From contig JARLJG010000044.1 in assembly GCA_031291325.1 (NCBI GenBank), positions 62,001 through 126,000 of the forward strand: a stretch of DNA of 64,000 nucleotides. The letters run 5' to 3'. The notes beneath the pieces were generated by a model. That model made no database searches and was not told the DNA's origin. It worked only from the letters and a program-made list of their open reading frames with translations. Each line of letters begins with the position of its first letter. Position 1 is the first letter of the stretch. Below, in pieces: positions 7,964 through 18,662 of the stretch. Source of the DNA: Burkholderiaceae bacterium (GTDB taxonomy: Bacteria > Pseudomonadota > Gammaproteobacteria > Burkholderiales > Burkholderiaceae_D). Position numbers and translations under genes: made by a program.

Positions 7964-7976
7964 ATGCAAATTGCAT
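7964..7976. promoter_or_regulatory. Palindromic candidate LysR operator
   Basis: ATGCAAATTGCAT is a 13-bp perfect palindrome, 12 bases upstream of the lysR-family start and within the divergent lysR/yeiH intergenic region. It has the size and placement of an autoregulatory LysR site. A looser related sequence (GTGCAATTGGC) occurs inside the 5' end of the regulator gene. Confidence 0.45.
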
Positions 7977-8116
7977 TTTCCTTATTTGGCACGGCTTTAC
8001 GGACTTTCGATGCCAGCAAATTAAGCTGTTTTTCAGGTTAATTATATAGATATTACTCGTTTTACTGATTTTTCGTTTGGCCGCATAGTAGCTCCACTTT
8101 CAACGGAGATTGCGCC

Positions 8117-9235
8117 ATGCATACCGAGACATCCACCTTCATCGAAGCAAGTCCCGACCATCGTCACTCGGAACCCGGCACATTGCCGCTCCATGGGAAA
8201 ACAAGGTTCGCCGGTATTGTCCTCTGCGCCGCGTTGGGGGCAGGCGCGATATTGCTAGGCCAGATCAACTGGCTGACAACACATGGGTTGAGCGCCTTGA
8301 CGCTTGCAATTATTCTAGGCATCGTCGTTGGCAACACGTTCTACGCGACAATAGGCAGTCTTTGCGGTCCAGGCGTCGCGTATTCCAAGCAAACGCTTTT
8401 GCGCGCTGGCGTCGTGCTATACGGATTGCGGCTGACCCTGCAGGACATCGGTCATGTCGGCCTCGCGGGCGTCTTGATCGACGCGCTCGTTTTGTCGAGC
8501 ACCTTTGGCCTGGCCTTGCTGATCGGCACGCGCTGGTTAAAATTGGATCGCGTTACGGCGATCCTGATTGGCGCGGGCAGTTCGATTTGCGGCGCCGCCG
8601 CCGTGATGGCAACCGAGCCGGTCGTGCGCGCGCATTCCGAAAAAGTCACCGTCGCCGTGTCGACCGTAGTGGTATTCGGCACGCTGGCGATCTTCCTGTA
8701 TCCCCCGTTGTTTGAGTTAAATCGGCATTGGGGCTTCCTGCCGCAGGGCGCGCAGGCGTTCGGCATCTTTGCCGGTTCGACCATTCACGAAGTGGCACAA
8801 GTGGTCGCAGCCGCGCGTGCGGTCAGTCTTGAAGCCGCCAATACCGCCGTAATCGCCAAGATGGTGCGCGTGATGATGCTTGCCCCGTTCCTCATTGCGT
8901 TGTCGGCGTGGTTGAGCCGCAGCACATTGCATCGCACCGCCAAATCCGTCGATGCCGGGAAACCAAAACTCGTGGTGCCGTGGTTTGCGTTCATTTTCAT
9001 CGGCGTCGTGATCTTCAACTCGTTGTCGATCCTGCCGAAATCGGCGGTCGATTTTGCCATCGATATCGACACGCTGTTGCTTGCGATGGCGATGGCGGCC
9101 CTCGGACTGACTACCCACATCTCGGCAATCCGCAATGCCGGAGTCAAGCCCTTGATTCTCGCCGCAATTTTATTTGCCTGGTTGATCGGCGGCGGCGCAC
9201 TCATCAATCATGTCGTGTCCGGTCTATTGCGTTAA
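8117..9235 (+). CDS. YeiH-family (UPF0324) putative sulfate/sulfite exporter
   Basis: A 372-residue inner-membrane protein with about ten helices. It has the family hallmarks: SKQTLLRAGVVLYGLRLT, GAGSSICGAAAVMATEPVV (about residues 153-171) and GIFAGSTIHEVAQVVAA. The family is classed as putative sulfate exporters, and YeiH is linked to the YeiE regulon. The start at 8117 has ACGGAG at a reasonable distance. The gene is divergent from the LysR gene, and its likely role is removal of sulfite or sulfate made by sulfide oxidation. The substrate is not proven for this family. Confidence 0.85.
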   Translation: MHTETSTFIEASPDHRHSEPGTLPLHGKTRFAGIVLCAALGAGAILLGQINWLTTHGLSALTLAIILGIVVGNTFYATIGSLCGPGVAYSKQTLLRAGVVLYGLRLTLQDIGHVGLAGVLIDALVLSSTFGLALLIGTRWLKLDRVTAILIGAGSSICGAAAVMATEPVVRAHSEKVTVAVSTVVVFGTLAIFLYPPLFELNRHWGFLPQGAQAFGIFAGSTIHEVAQVVAAARAVSLEAANTAVIAKMVRVMMLAPFLIALSAWLSRSTLHRTAKSVDAGKPKLVVPWFAFIFIGVVIFNSLSILPKSAVDFAIDIDTLLLAMAMAALGLTTHISAIRNAGVKPLILAAILFAWLIGGGALINHVVSGLLR

Positions 9236-9289
9236 TTCTGTTCATCCACATTTCACCTGTTTCTTGCTAAATTCTACGGAGTCCACACC

Positions 9290-10288
9290 ATGCTTTCACT
9301 GAAACCTATTTCGATTGTCTTGACTGGCGCAGCGATTGCCTTGTCCACCTTGGCCACAGGCGCTTCTGCGGCAGACTCGCGTTGGACTTTTGACGGTGCA
9401 ATTCATAATAATTCCCTGGCGATCAGCCCCGACGAAACCATCGCCGTCGCGTCCTACAGCGAGCGCCCCGACATCGTTGTCTACGACCTCAAATCAGGCA
9501 CGGTGCGGGCGATATTGAATGGGTATGTCACACCACGAAACATCGTCTTCGATCCTTCCGGGAAATTTTTCTACGTCTCGGACAGCAGCTTGGGGCTGAT
9601 TAGGAAGATCGACACTGTTTCACTGCACAATTCGGCCAATTTCCCTGCAGGCGCGGGAGCTTTTGGCACCACGATCAGCCGAGATGGGCAGACCTTGTAT
9701 GTCAATAACGAAGCAGCGAACACCGTCACCAGCTTCGATTTGACAAGTGGCCGACCGAAGAATGTCATTACCGGCTTCGCGCAGCCGCGTCAGGGAATAC
9801 GACTCAGCCCCGCCGGCGAAACATTGTTCGTTACAAATTTTCTGGGCGACAAAATTACTCTGGTCGACACCACGAGCAACAGGATCGAAGGGGAAATAAG
9901 CGGTTTCAACAAGATTCGCGCGATCTCGATTTCGCATGACGGCAAAACCTTGTTTGCGGCAAACAGTGGCAGCAACACGGTTGCAGTGGTTGATATTGCC
10001 AAACGCCAGGTCATCGCAACTGTTCCAGTCGGCAAAGATCCGTACGGTGCTGCCCTTGCGCCGGATGAGCATGCGCTCTATGCCGGAAATTTGGCTGACA
10101 ATACCCTGTCGGTCATTTCCTTGCCATCGCAAAAAGTAAGCGCAACAATAAGCGGATTCAAGGAGCCTCGCCAAGCGATCGTATTTACCCGCGATAGCAA
10201 GACTGCCTATGTATTGAACGAAGATTTGAGCATCGCCAAAGTCGACTTAAGCAGCAACAAGCTTGTGGAAACCATTTCCCCGCAATAA
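9290..10288 (+). CDS. Secreted YVTN-type beta-propeller protein
   Basis: The 332-residue product has a signal peptide (about 1-27, ending ASA) and then a run of roughly seven 40-residue blades with the YNCE/YVTN pattern (FYVSDSS, LYVNNEAANTVT, LFVTNFLGDKITLVDT, LFAANSGSNTVAVVD, LYAGNLADNTLSVI). Such periplasmic propellers bind ligands, DNA or protein partners and are often found near redox enzymes. There is no lactonase catalytic motif that I can identify. It begins 54 bp after yeiH with its own Shine-Dalgarno (ACGGAG), so it may be co-transcribed. Confidence 0.85.
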   Translation: MLSLKPISIVLTGAAIALSTLATGASAADSRWTFDGAIHNNSLAISPDETIAVASYSERPDIVVYDLKSGTVRAILNGYVTPRNIVFDPSGKFFYVSDSSLGLIRKIDTVSLHNSANFPAGAGAFGTTISRDGQTLYVNNEAANTVTSFDLTSGRPKNVITGFAQPRQGIRLSPAGETLFVTNFLGDKITLVDTTSNRIEGEISGFNKIRAISISHDGKTLFAANSGSNTVAVVDIAKRQVIATVPVGKDPYGAALAPDEHALYAGNLADNTLSVISLPSQKVSATISGFKEPRQAIVFTRDSKTAYVLNEDLSIAKVDLSSNKLVETISPQ

Positions 10289-10431
10289 ATTTGTCCTCGA
10301 CGACGTGCTTGGGGGGATCAATCCCATATCCCGCAATTGCTGGATACGCTGGCGGCGCAGCAGGCATTAATAGGCGCGGTCGTGGAGCTGGATTGCTGTT
10401 CGCCTGCATGCGTCATTACGTGGCGCGTATT

Positions 10432-11742
<1,311 letters not shown>

Positions 11743-11768
11743 TCAACTACATGTAAAGCTGTTCTCTA

Positions 11769-13154
11769 TCAGCGCGCCTCCTGGTGCTGCAATAAATTGT
11801 CGATTGTGCGCAGATGCTCCTCGTCCAAACTGCCGGTCGCGGCGGCCAGCCGCAAACGGTCCTGCGCCAAGGCTGTCCTTGCCTGCAACAGGGATAGTTC
11901 CGCTGCGGTTGCGGCATTTTCCGCATTCAGCAGGTCGAGCGTGGTTCGGTCTCCCACCGAGCGTCCCAGACGGGTTGCTTCGAGTCTGGACTGGGTGGCT
12001 TTGTGCGCCTGTTCCAGCGCTGCTATGCGGCCCGCGCCCACCGTAATTCCCAGCCACGCCGCGCGGGTTTGCAGCGCAATCTGTTGGCGCAGCAGTTCGC
12101 CGTCCGAGCGCGCCTTGTCCACCAGATGCAGCGCTTCCTCATGCTTGGCGCTGCGGTAGCCGCCGGTAAAAATCGGAATCGTCAGTTGCACCCCGATCAT
12201 CCGTTCGCTGGCGCTGTTTTCGGCGCTCCCGAAATCGCCGCTGCCGGACAGGCGGTCATGCCCCATTTGCGCGATCAGGTCGAGGGTTGGCGCGCTCAGT
12301 GCGCCGTGTTTGGCCACTTCCTCGCGCGCGACGCCTTGGCTTTTTTCTTGTATCAGCAGCGCCGGGTTATGCAGCGCAGCCTCGCTCAGCCAATCGGCAA
12401 GCGGGGCCAAGGCGCTGGGTGCTAGGTCGGCGCTCGATTCGAGCGTCGCCAATTCTTCCGGCGCGCTGCCGGTCAGGTCGGCGTAGGCGATTTGTTTGAG
12501 CTGCAAATCCGTTTCCGCCGCCATGACCTGCGCCTTGACGCCTTCCGCGCTGGCCGCCGCCTCATAGGTATCGACCACCGGCACGCTGCCGATCTTGAAA
12601 CGATCCTTCGCTTCGGCGAGTGCGTGGTCGACCGCCGTTTGCTGTTGCCGCAGAAGGCGCACAGTTTCAGCCGCCACCAGCACGTCGAAATAGCGTTGCG
12701 CGACCCGCAGCATCAACTGCTGGCGCGCGTTTTGCCACTCGGCGTCGGCCATCTCGGCGCCAAGCGACAACTGGCGGCTTTGCGCCAATAGCTCGCGATT
12801 GATCAAAGGCTGCTTCGCGGTCAATGCGTAACGCGCCATGTTGCCGTCGCGGATCGAGGTGTCGAACGCGACGCCGTTCGATTGCGCAAAGCCGGGCGCG
12901 GAAAATTGCGCGCCGCTGGTGCTGGTGTCGTTGCTCATGCGCCCGACACCGGCGCTCAGCGCGACCGATGGCCGCCACATTGCGCTTGCCTGATCGCGGC
13001 GCGTGCTGCCGGCCTCGAATGCGGCTTGCGCCGCCGCATATTCGGGGTCATGCGACTGCGCCGCTTGCCAGGCCTGCAGCAAGTCGGTGGCGTCGGCAGG
13101 AAACGCTGCCAGCGTCAACAGCGCCAGGGAGAAGACGATCGAAGCGCGCTTCAT
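11769..13154 (-). CDS. TolC-family outer-membrane efflux protein
   Basis: A 461-residue precursor with a signal peptide (about 1-22, FPADA) and the two internal repeats of the TolC fold (DLLQAWQAAQSHDPEYAAAQAAFEAG at the start; long coiled-coil segments at about 150-240 and 350-440). No lipobox is present, unlike the NodT-type factors elsewhere in the window. Trimers would form the outer-membrane duct for the RND pump encoded upstream in the same operon. The start at 13154 was chosen because the preceding in-frame residues are basic and unlike a signal peptide, and GAGG lies upstream. Confidence 0.88.
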   Translation of the reverse strand: MKRASIVFSLALLTLAAFPADATDLLQAWQAAQSHDPEYAAAQAAFEAGSTRRDQASAMWRPSVALSAGVGRMSNDTSTSGAQFSAPGFAQSNGVAFDTSIRDGNMARYALTAKQPLINRELLAQSRQLSLGAEMADAEWQNARQQLMLRVAQRYFDVLVAAETVRLLRQQQTAVDHALAEAKDRFKIGSVPVVDTYEAAASAEGVKAQVMAAETDLQLKQIAYADLTGSAPEELATLESSADLAPSALAPLADWLSEAALHNPALLIQEKSQGVAREEVAKHGALSAPTLDLIAQMGHDRLSGSGDFGSAENSASERMIGVQLTIPIFTGGYRSAKHEEALHLVDKARSDGELLRQQIALQTRAAWLGITVGAGRIAALEQAHKATQSRLEATRLGRSVGDRTTLDLLNAENAATAAELSLLQARTALAQDRLRLAAATGSLDEEHLRTIDNLLQHQEAR

Positions 13155-13209
13155 GCGGGGCCTCGCTTTACGTGGCTGCGAACGTGGAAATGCATGGATA
13201 TTCCCCTTT

Positions 13210-13419
13210 TCAGCAGCCGGGGCGCGCGCCAAGCCTGCGCAAAATACTCTCCATCAGGCACCACTTGGTGAAGCCGCTCTGCAACAGATTGGCCCCCACA
13301 AACGCGGTGAACGCCAGCCACCATTGGCTGACAAAGAGCGGGCTGGCGGGAATGCCGAGAGCGAGCGAAAGCAGGATAAACGTGCCGGCGATAGTGCGAA
13401 CGATTTGCCACGAACTCAT
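13210..13419 (-). CDS. Small DUF2892 (YgaP-type transmembrane) protein
   Basis: A 69-residue protein with two membrane helices (GTFILLSLALGI and WWLAFTAFVGANLLQSGF) and a cysteine-containing tail (KWCLMESILRRLG). This is the transmembrane module found fused to rhodanese in YgaP and as a separate protein in BigR-type sulfide-resistance operons. Its start overlaps the RND pump stop by four bases (ATGA) and has AAGGAG upstream. Its position between the pump and the TolC-like gene, with SQR downstream, argues for a role in handling sulfur species. Longer in-frame readings would run back through the pump gene and are not credible. Confidence 0.85.
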   Translation of the reverse strand: MSSWQIVRTIAGTFILLSLALGIPASPLFVSQWWLAFTAFVGANLLQSGFTKWCLMESILRRLGARPGC

Positions 13420-16400
13420 GGTGTTACTCCTTGTTGCAAAATGAAATCGATACGGTTGCGGTAAGCGGTAAAGTACAGCAGCGGGATCACCACCAGCGTG
13501 AGCAGGGTGGAGACCAGGATCCCGAAGATCAGCGAGATCGCCAGACCGTTGAAGATCGGGTCGTCCAGGATGAAGAACGCGCCCAGCATCGCGGCCAGCC
13601 CAGTCAACATGATCGGCTGCGCGCGCGTGACGGCAGAATTGACGACCGCTTCCTTGAGCGGCATGCCGGCGCGCACTTGCAGATTGATGAAGTCGACCAG
13701 CAAGATCGAATTGCGCACGATGATCCCGGCCAGCGCGATCATGCCGATCATGCTGGTGGCGGTGTATTGCGAACCGAGCAGCGCGTGGCCCGGCATCACG
13801 CCGATGATGGTCAACGGAATCGGCGCCATGATGATTAACGGCGTCAGGTAGGAGCCGAACTGCGCGACCACTAGCAAGTAAATCAGGATCAGGCCGACCG
13901 CATAGGCCGCGCCCATGTCGCGGAAGGTTTCGTAGGTGATCTGCGATTCGCCATCCCATTTGATCGCATAGCCACGATATGGATCTTCCGGCTGATGAAT
14001 GAAGTATTCGGCCAGCGTGCCGCCACCCGGCGTGGCGATGGCGGAAATTTCCTTGCGCATGCCGAACATGCCGTATAACGGGCTATCGACCTTGCCGGCC
14101 ATGTCGGCCACCACGTAGTTCACCGGCAGCAGGTCCTTGTGATAGACCGGCTGTTCGCGCACGGTGTTGCTGACATCGACCAGTTCGCGGATCGGCGCCA
14201 GCTTGCCGGACGCCGTGCGCACCGTCAGTTGCAGCAGCGTGTTCAAATCGCCCTGCCGCTCGGCGGGCAGTTGCAGAACGGCGGCAGCCGGGTACTTGCT
14301 TTCGTCGTGCAAATAGGTCGCCGCTTCGCCGGCCAGCCCGGCATGCAAGGTGGCGACGATGGCTTGCTGCGACACGCCCAGCAGCGCCGCCTTGCGGCGG
14401 TCGACCAGCAGCAGGGTCTTGGGTGCGGCGGCGATGCTGCTGTCGTCGACATCGACCACGCCGGCAGTTTTTTCAAACACCGCGCGCACCGCTTTGGCGA
14501 CCGTGCGGCGGCCTTCGGCTTCGGGGCCGTAAATTTCGGCGACGATCGGCGCTTGCACCGGCGGCCCCGGCGGCACTTCGACGATCTTGACGTTCGCGCC
14601 GAAGCGCCGTCCGATCTGTTGCAGCGCCGGGCGCACGCGGGTGGCGATGGCGTGGCTTTGGTCCTTGCGCAAATGCTTGTCGACCAGATTTACCTGGATG
14701 TCGCCGACATTGCCGCCCGCGCGCAGATAATATTGCCGCACCAAGCCGTTGAAATTGATCGGCGCGGCGGTGCCGGCATAGGCTTGATAATCGGTCACTT
14801 CCGGCACCGTGGACAGGTAAGCGCCCAATTCATGCAGCACGGCTGCGCTTTGTTCGACCGGGGTGCCGGCTGGCATATCGACGATGACCTGGAATTCCGA
14901 TTTATTGTCGAACGGCAGCATCTTCAACAGCACCAGGCCGCCAATCGGCAGCAGCACCGATAGCGCGATCAAGCCGGCGATGCCGAGGGCCAGAAAACGC
15001 CGGTTGCGCTTGCCGTGCGCGTCTTCGAGAAAGGGCGCAAAAACCCGCTGAAACAGCGGTTTGAGCCGATGCGACAAGCCGCGCTGCGCATGGCTGTCGC
15101 TGTCGCCGTGCACCGGCTTGATCCACAGCCTCGCCAGCCACGGCGTGATCGAAAAGGCGATTGCCAGCGACAGCAGCATGCCCATGCTGGCATTGATCGG
15201 GATCGGACTCATGTATGGCCCCATCAGACCGGAGACGAAAGCCATCGGCAGCAGCGCGGCAATTACCGTCAGCGTGGCGAGGATGGTCGGCCCGCCGACT
15301 TCGTCGACCGCGTGCGGAATGATCGCCGTCAAGGATTTGCCGGGCGATAATTGCAGGTGCCGGTGGATGTTTTCCACCACCACGATGGCGTCGTCGACCA
15401 GGATACCGATCGAGAAAATCAGCGCAAACAGCGACACGCGATTCAGCGTGAAACCCCAAGCCCACGACGCGAACAGCGTAACCGTCAGCGTTAAAATTAC
15501 CGCACTGCCGACGATGGCCGATTCGCGCCGACCGAGCGTGAGAAACACCAGCGCCACCACCGATGCGGTGGCGAACAGCAGCTTCTCGATCAGTTTCTTG
15601 GCCTTGTCGTTGGCCGTGATGCCGTAGTTGCGCGTTTCCGCCACCATCACTTCTTGCGGAATCACGGTGTTTTTCAGCAATTCGACGCGCCGCATCAACG
15701 CGTCGGCTACATCGATGGCGTTCTCGCCGGGCTTTTTGGTGATGGCGATGCTGACAGCCGGATATTCGCCGCCATCCTTGCCGGCGATGCCGTGCCACAC
15801 ATAGCGGGTGGCCGGCAGCGGGCCGTCGCGCACGGTGGCGACATCTTGCAGGAAGACCGGCTTGGCGTCATGCACCGCCACCACCAGTTCGCCGACTTCG
15901 CGCGCGTCTTTCAGGAACGGCCCCGCTTCGACCGCCACCGTGCGGTTGCCGCTTAATATTTCGCCGACCGGCAAGCCGGCGTTCGCCGATTGCAACGCAT
16001 TGCGCATATCCGCTACGGTCACGCCGGAACCGGCCATGCGCGCCGGGTCGAGTTCGACCAGGACAGCCCGCCCCGGCCCGCCGATGGTGTTGACCTCGCG
16101 GGTGCCGGGCACGCGCTTCAAATCGGTTTCGATGCTGTGCGCGACCCGTTCCAGATCGTAGGCGCCGGTGGCGGCGCTCTTGCTGTACAGCGTCAGCGTG
16201 ACGATAGGCACGTCGTCGATGCCTTTGGGCTTGATGATGGGATCGAGCGCGCCCAAGCCCTTGGGTAGCCAATCGGCATTCGAATTGACGGTGTCGTACA
16301 GGCGCACCAGCGCTTCGGTGCGCGGCACGCCGACCTTGAATTGCACCGTCATCACGGCGATGCCGGGCTGCGACACCGACATCACATGTTCGACCCCGGC

Positions 16401-16643
16401 GATCTGCGACAGCACTTGTTCGGCCGGCGTCGCCACCATTTGCTCGACATCGCGCGCCGATGCGCCGGGAAATGGAATCAACACGTTCGCCATCGTGACG
16501 TTGATCTGCGGTTCTTCCTCGCGCGGCGTGACGATCACGGCGAACGCGCCCAGCAGCAAGGCAGCCAGCGCCAGCAGTGGCGTGATGCGCGCAGTCTGGA
16601 AGAAGGCCGCGATGCGGCCGGAAATGCCCAGCGTTGCGCTCAT
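13416..16643 (-). CDS. RND efflux permease
   Basis: A 1075-residue resistance-nodulation-division pump. The layout is standard: TM1 near residues 20-40, a large periplasmic loop, a TM block around 340-540, a second periplasmic loop and a final TM block at 860-1060. The proton-relay aspartate pair is present in TM4 (SIGILVDDAIVVVENIHRHL). Its start overlaps the adaptor stop (ATGA) and its stop overlaps the DUF2892 start. The protein is nearer to the acriflavin-type branch than to CzcA. Linked SQR, DUF2892 and ArsR suggest the cargo may be sulfur-related or thiol-reactive, which is inference. Confidence 0.92.
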   Translation of the reverse strand: MSATLGISGRIAAFFQTARITPLLALAALLLGAFAVIVTPREEEPQINVTMANVLIPFPGASARDVEQMVATPAEQVLSQIAGVEHVMSVSQPGIAVMTVQFKVGVPRTEALVRLYDTVNSNADWLPKGLGALDPIIKPKGIDDVPIVTLTLYSKSAATGAYDLERVAHSIETDLKRVPGTREVNTIGGPGRAVLVELDPARMAGSGVTVADMRNALQSANAGLPVGEILSGNRTVAVEAGPFLKDAREVGELVVAVHDAKPVFLQDVATVRDGPLPATRYVWHGIAGKDGGEYPAVSIAITKKPGENAIDVADALMRRVELLKNTVIPQEVMVAETRNYGITANDKAKKLIEKLLFATASVVALVFLTLGRRESAIVGSAVILTLTVTLFASWAWGFTLNRVSLFALIFSIGILVDDAIVVVENIHRHLQLSPGKSLTAIIPHAVDEVGGPTILATLTVIAALLPMAFVSGLMGPYMSPIPINASMGMLLSLAIAFSITPWLARLWIKPVHGDSDSHAQRGLSHRLKPLFQRVFAPFLEDAHGKRNRRFLALGIAGLIALSVLLPIGGLVLLKMLPFDNKSEFQVIVDMPAGTPVEQSAAVLHELGAYLSTVPEVTDYQAYAGTAAPINFNGLVRQYYLRAGGNVGDIQVNLVDKHLRKDQSHAIATRVRPALQQIGRRFGANVKIVEVPPGPPVQAPIVAEIYGPEAEGRRTVAKAVRAVFEKTAGVVDVDDSSIAAAPKTLLLVDRRKAALLGVSQQAIVATLHAGLAGEAATYLHDESKYPAAAVLQLPAERQGDLNTLLQLTVRTASGKLAPIRELVDVSNTVREQPVYHKDLLPVNYVVADMAGKVDSPLYGMFGMRKEISAIATPGGGTLAEYFIHQPEDPYRGYAIKWDGESQITYETFRDMGAAYAVGLILIYLLVVAQFGSYLTPLIIMAPIPLTIIGVMPGHALLGSQYTATSMIGMIALAGIIVRNSILLVDFINLQVRAGMPLKEAVVNSAVTRAQPIMLTGLAAMLGAFFILDDPIFNGLAISLIFGILVSTLLTLVVIPLLYFTAYRNRIDFILQQGVTP

Positions 16644-17692
16644 CGCTTATCCTTGGCTGCCGCTTGCGGGTCGAGCGCCACGCGCTCGCCGGAGGCCACG
16701 CCGGCCAGCACTTCCACCGTGCCGTTTTGCGCGCTGCCAAGCCGCACCTGGCGCAACAATGGATGGCCGGTGGCATCGATCACATACAAGCCGGTCATTT
16801 CCGCGCGCCGCACGACGACCGTTGCCGGCACATACAAATGCGCAGCGCCGGCAGTCGAACCCGGCAGCCATACCCGCGCAAACATGCCGGGCGCGACGCC
16901 CTTGATGCCGGCGGGCAGGTCGACCCGCACTTGCGCCGAATGGGTGGCGGCGTCGATGGTCGGCAATACTTGCACGGAAGGTCGCGTCAGCCATTGCTGT
17001 TCGGCCGGCAGACCGGGAAACTCGACCTTGACCTGGCGTTCTGCGTAGGAACCCGACAACGCCGTTTGCGGCACCGATGCGCTAACGCGCAGCGCCGATG
17101 GGTCGTACAGTGTCAGCAGCGGCTTGCCCGGCATCGCCATGTCCCCTTGCACTGCGGGCACATCGGCCACCACGCCGGCATACGGCGCCTTGATGACAAA
17201 GAAATCCGATTGGATATGGGCGGCGCTGGCTTGCGCGATTTGCGCGCTCAGTTGCGCCGAGGTGGCGTGGAACTGCGCCTCGGCGCGTTCGAACGCCGCC
17301 TGGCTGATGTATTCCTTTTCATATAAATGCTTTTGGCGCTGGTAATCCTTGGTGGCAACATCCAGCGCGGCGCGCGCAGCTTGCACCTGCGCCTGGCTGG
17401 CCGCGCTGTTTTGCGCCGCTTCGCGTGCGTCGATGCGCGCCAGCACTTGTCCTTCCTTGACGGTATCGCCGGCTTTCACTGTGAGCGCTACCACCGCGCC
17501 CGGCACCTGGGCGGCAATGACGGTCTGCCGCACCGCTTCGACCGTGCCGTCGAAACCGGCGGCAGACGAGCCGCCGCCGCTCTGCACGGCGACGCTGGTC
17601 AGTTCGCTTGACGCCGCTTGCGCTAAAGGTGCGGCTAACAGTGCCATCAGCGCCGCAGCCAACGCAGTGCCGTGTCGGGAAATGCTTCGCAC
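16640..17692 (-). CDS. RND periplasmic adaptor (membrane-fusion protein)
   Basis: The 350-residue adaptor has a signal peptide (about 1-26, LAQA), a biotinyl-lipoyl half (VPGAVVALTVKAGDTVKEGQVLARIDARE), an alpha-hairpin of about 75 residues, the second lipoyl half (VIKAPYAGVVADVP) and beta-barrel/MP domains. It links the inner-membrane pump to the TolC-like duct. A GTG start at 17692 is preferred: AAGGAG lies 7 bases before it and the signal peptide begins there. A longer reading from 17767 would run through AT-rich promoter DNA. It is the first gene of the operon that ends with sqr and is divergent from arsR. Confidence 0.9.
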   Translation of the reverse strand: MRSISRHGTALAAALMALLAAPLAQAASSELTSVAVQSGGGSSAAGFDGTVEAVRQTVIAAQVPGAVVALTVKAGDTVKEGQVLARIDAREAAQNSAASQAQVQAARAALDVATKDYQRQKHLYEKEYISQAAFERAEAQFHATSAQLSAQIAQASAAHIQSDFFVIKAPYAGVVADVPAVQGDMAMPGKPLLTLYDPSALRVSASVPQTALSGSYAERQVKVEFPGLPAEQQWLTRPSVQVLPTIDAATHSAQVRVDLPAGIKGVAPGMFARVWLPGSTAGAAHLYVPATVVVRRAEMTGLYVIDATGHPLLRQVRLGSAQNGTVEVLAGVASGERVALDPQAAAKDKR

Positions 17693-17777
17693 GGTGTTTC
17701 TCCTTGAATAATTAATCAGAAAAATGATGCAGGAATCGCTTCTTTCGTTTATTATGTAACTAATCAATTAAATATGC

Positions 17778-17809
17778 AAGTACGTAAATATGTAAGCACG
17801 TAAATAGCT
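17778..17809. promoter_or_regulatory. Tandem 16-bp direct repeat, candidate ArsR operator
   Basis: Two adjacent 16-mers (17778-17793 and 17794-17809) share AAG-Y-ACGTAAATA and differ at about four positions. They lie in the AT-rich gap between the divergent adaptor and ArsR genes, where a repressor of both operons would be expected to bind. Confidence 0.55.
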
Positions 17810-17863
17810 AAACATGTGTACAGATATAAACAGGTGGGGCACAATGGCGCCGGAAGCTACTCT

Positions 17864-18268
17864 ATGAATCCCAATATGGAAAATTTGCCAACTGAAGCGC
17901 TGGAGCAAGTCGCCGGTTACTTTCAGGCTTTATCGGAACCGACGCGGCTGCAAATCCTCAGCTTGTTGCGCGAGGGCGAGCGCAATGTCGGCGAACTGGC
18001 GCAAGCATGCGGTTATACCTCGGCCAATATTTCGCGCCACCTGGCGGTGCTGGCCAAGCACGGGTTGGTCGCGCGCGATTCGCGCGGCACCAGTGTGTAC
18101 TACCGTTTTGCCGACGAGTCGGTGTATGCGCTATGCGATTTGGTGTGCGGCAGCATCGCGCGCCAGTTCGAGCAGACCGCGCGCGAGCGGCAGGCGTTCT
18201 TTCAAACTGCGCCGCGCGGCACAGCCGGCAAGCAAGCTAGTGAATTAACTGCGGAGGGAAAATCATGA
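17864..18268 (+). CDS. ArsR-family transcriptional regulator
   Basis: A 134-residue winged-helix repressor: PTRLQILSLLREGERNVGELAQACGYTSANISRHLAVLAKHGLVARDSRGTSVYY covers the HTH and wing. Cysteines at 49, 91 and 95 could sense thiol-reactive species, as in the persulfide-sensing ArsR proteins BigR and SqrR, but their spacing is not the same and the sequence is not close. The start at 17864 has GGAAG upstream; the preceding in-frame residues look like leader DNA. It heads an operon with the CxxCxxxH protein and TauE-like exporter and is divergent from the RND-SQR operon, which it probably also controls. Confidence 0.88.
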   Translation: MNPNMENLPTEALEQVAGYFQALSEPTRLQILSLLREGERNVGELAQACGYTSANISRHLAVLAKHGLVARDSRGTSVYYRFADESVYALCDLVCGSIARQFEQTARERQAFFQTAPRGTAGKQASELTAEGKS

Positions 18269-18627
18269 GTAACGCGTCAAACAGCTATGTCGAGCTGACG
18301 CAAACTGTATCGAAGAATCTGGCGACGCTGCGCAGCGATATTCCCGACGTGATGAAGGGATTCAGCGACCTGGCCCGCGCTGCGACCAAAGATGGCGCGC
18401 TTGACAAGAAAACCAAGGAATTGATCGCGCTTGCGCTGGGCGTGGCAGCGCGCTGCGACGCCTGCATCGGCTTTCATGCGCAAACGCTGGTCAAACTCGG
18501 AACCACCAAGGCCGAAGTCGAGGAAGCGCTGGGGATGGCGGTGTATATGGGAGGCGGTCCTTCCCTGATGTACTCCGCCAATGCGTTGTCTGCATTCGAG
18601 GAATTTTCTGGCGCACATTCGCAATGA
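18265..18627 (+). CDS. Carboxymuconolactone decarboxylase / AhpD-like protein
   Basis: A 120-residue all-alpha protein of the CMD family. It contains the peroxidase-type motif CDACIGFH (CxxCxxxH, about residues 67-74), preceded by KTKELIALALGVAARC. In AhpD the two cysteines form a redox-active disulfide that supports peroxide reduction. This version is the short single-domain type often found in stress and sulfur-compound operons. Its start overlaps arsR by four bases (ATGA) with GGAGGG upstream. A true gamma-carboxymuconolactone decarboxylase is unlikely because catabolic genes are absent. Confidence 0.87.
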   Translation: MSNASNSYVELTQTVSKNLATLRSDIPDVMKGFSDLARAATKDGALDKKTKELIALALGVAARCDACIGFHAQTLVKLGTTKAEVEEALGMAVYMGGGPSLMYSANALSAFEEFSGAHSQ

Positions 18628-18662
18628 TTGCAACGCACGGGGAAAATCGTTTGGAATAGCAA

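Noticed and set aside
8071-8095. A sigma-54-like element (TGGCCGCATAGTAGCT) upstream of yeiH.
   Set aside because: GG and GC are correctly spaced but most other consensus positions differ; a LysR-controlled sigma-70 promoter is more likely.
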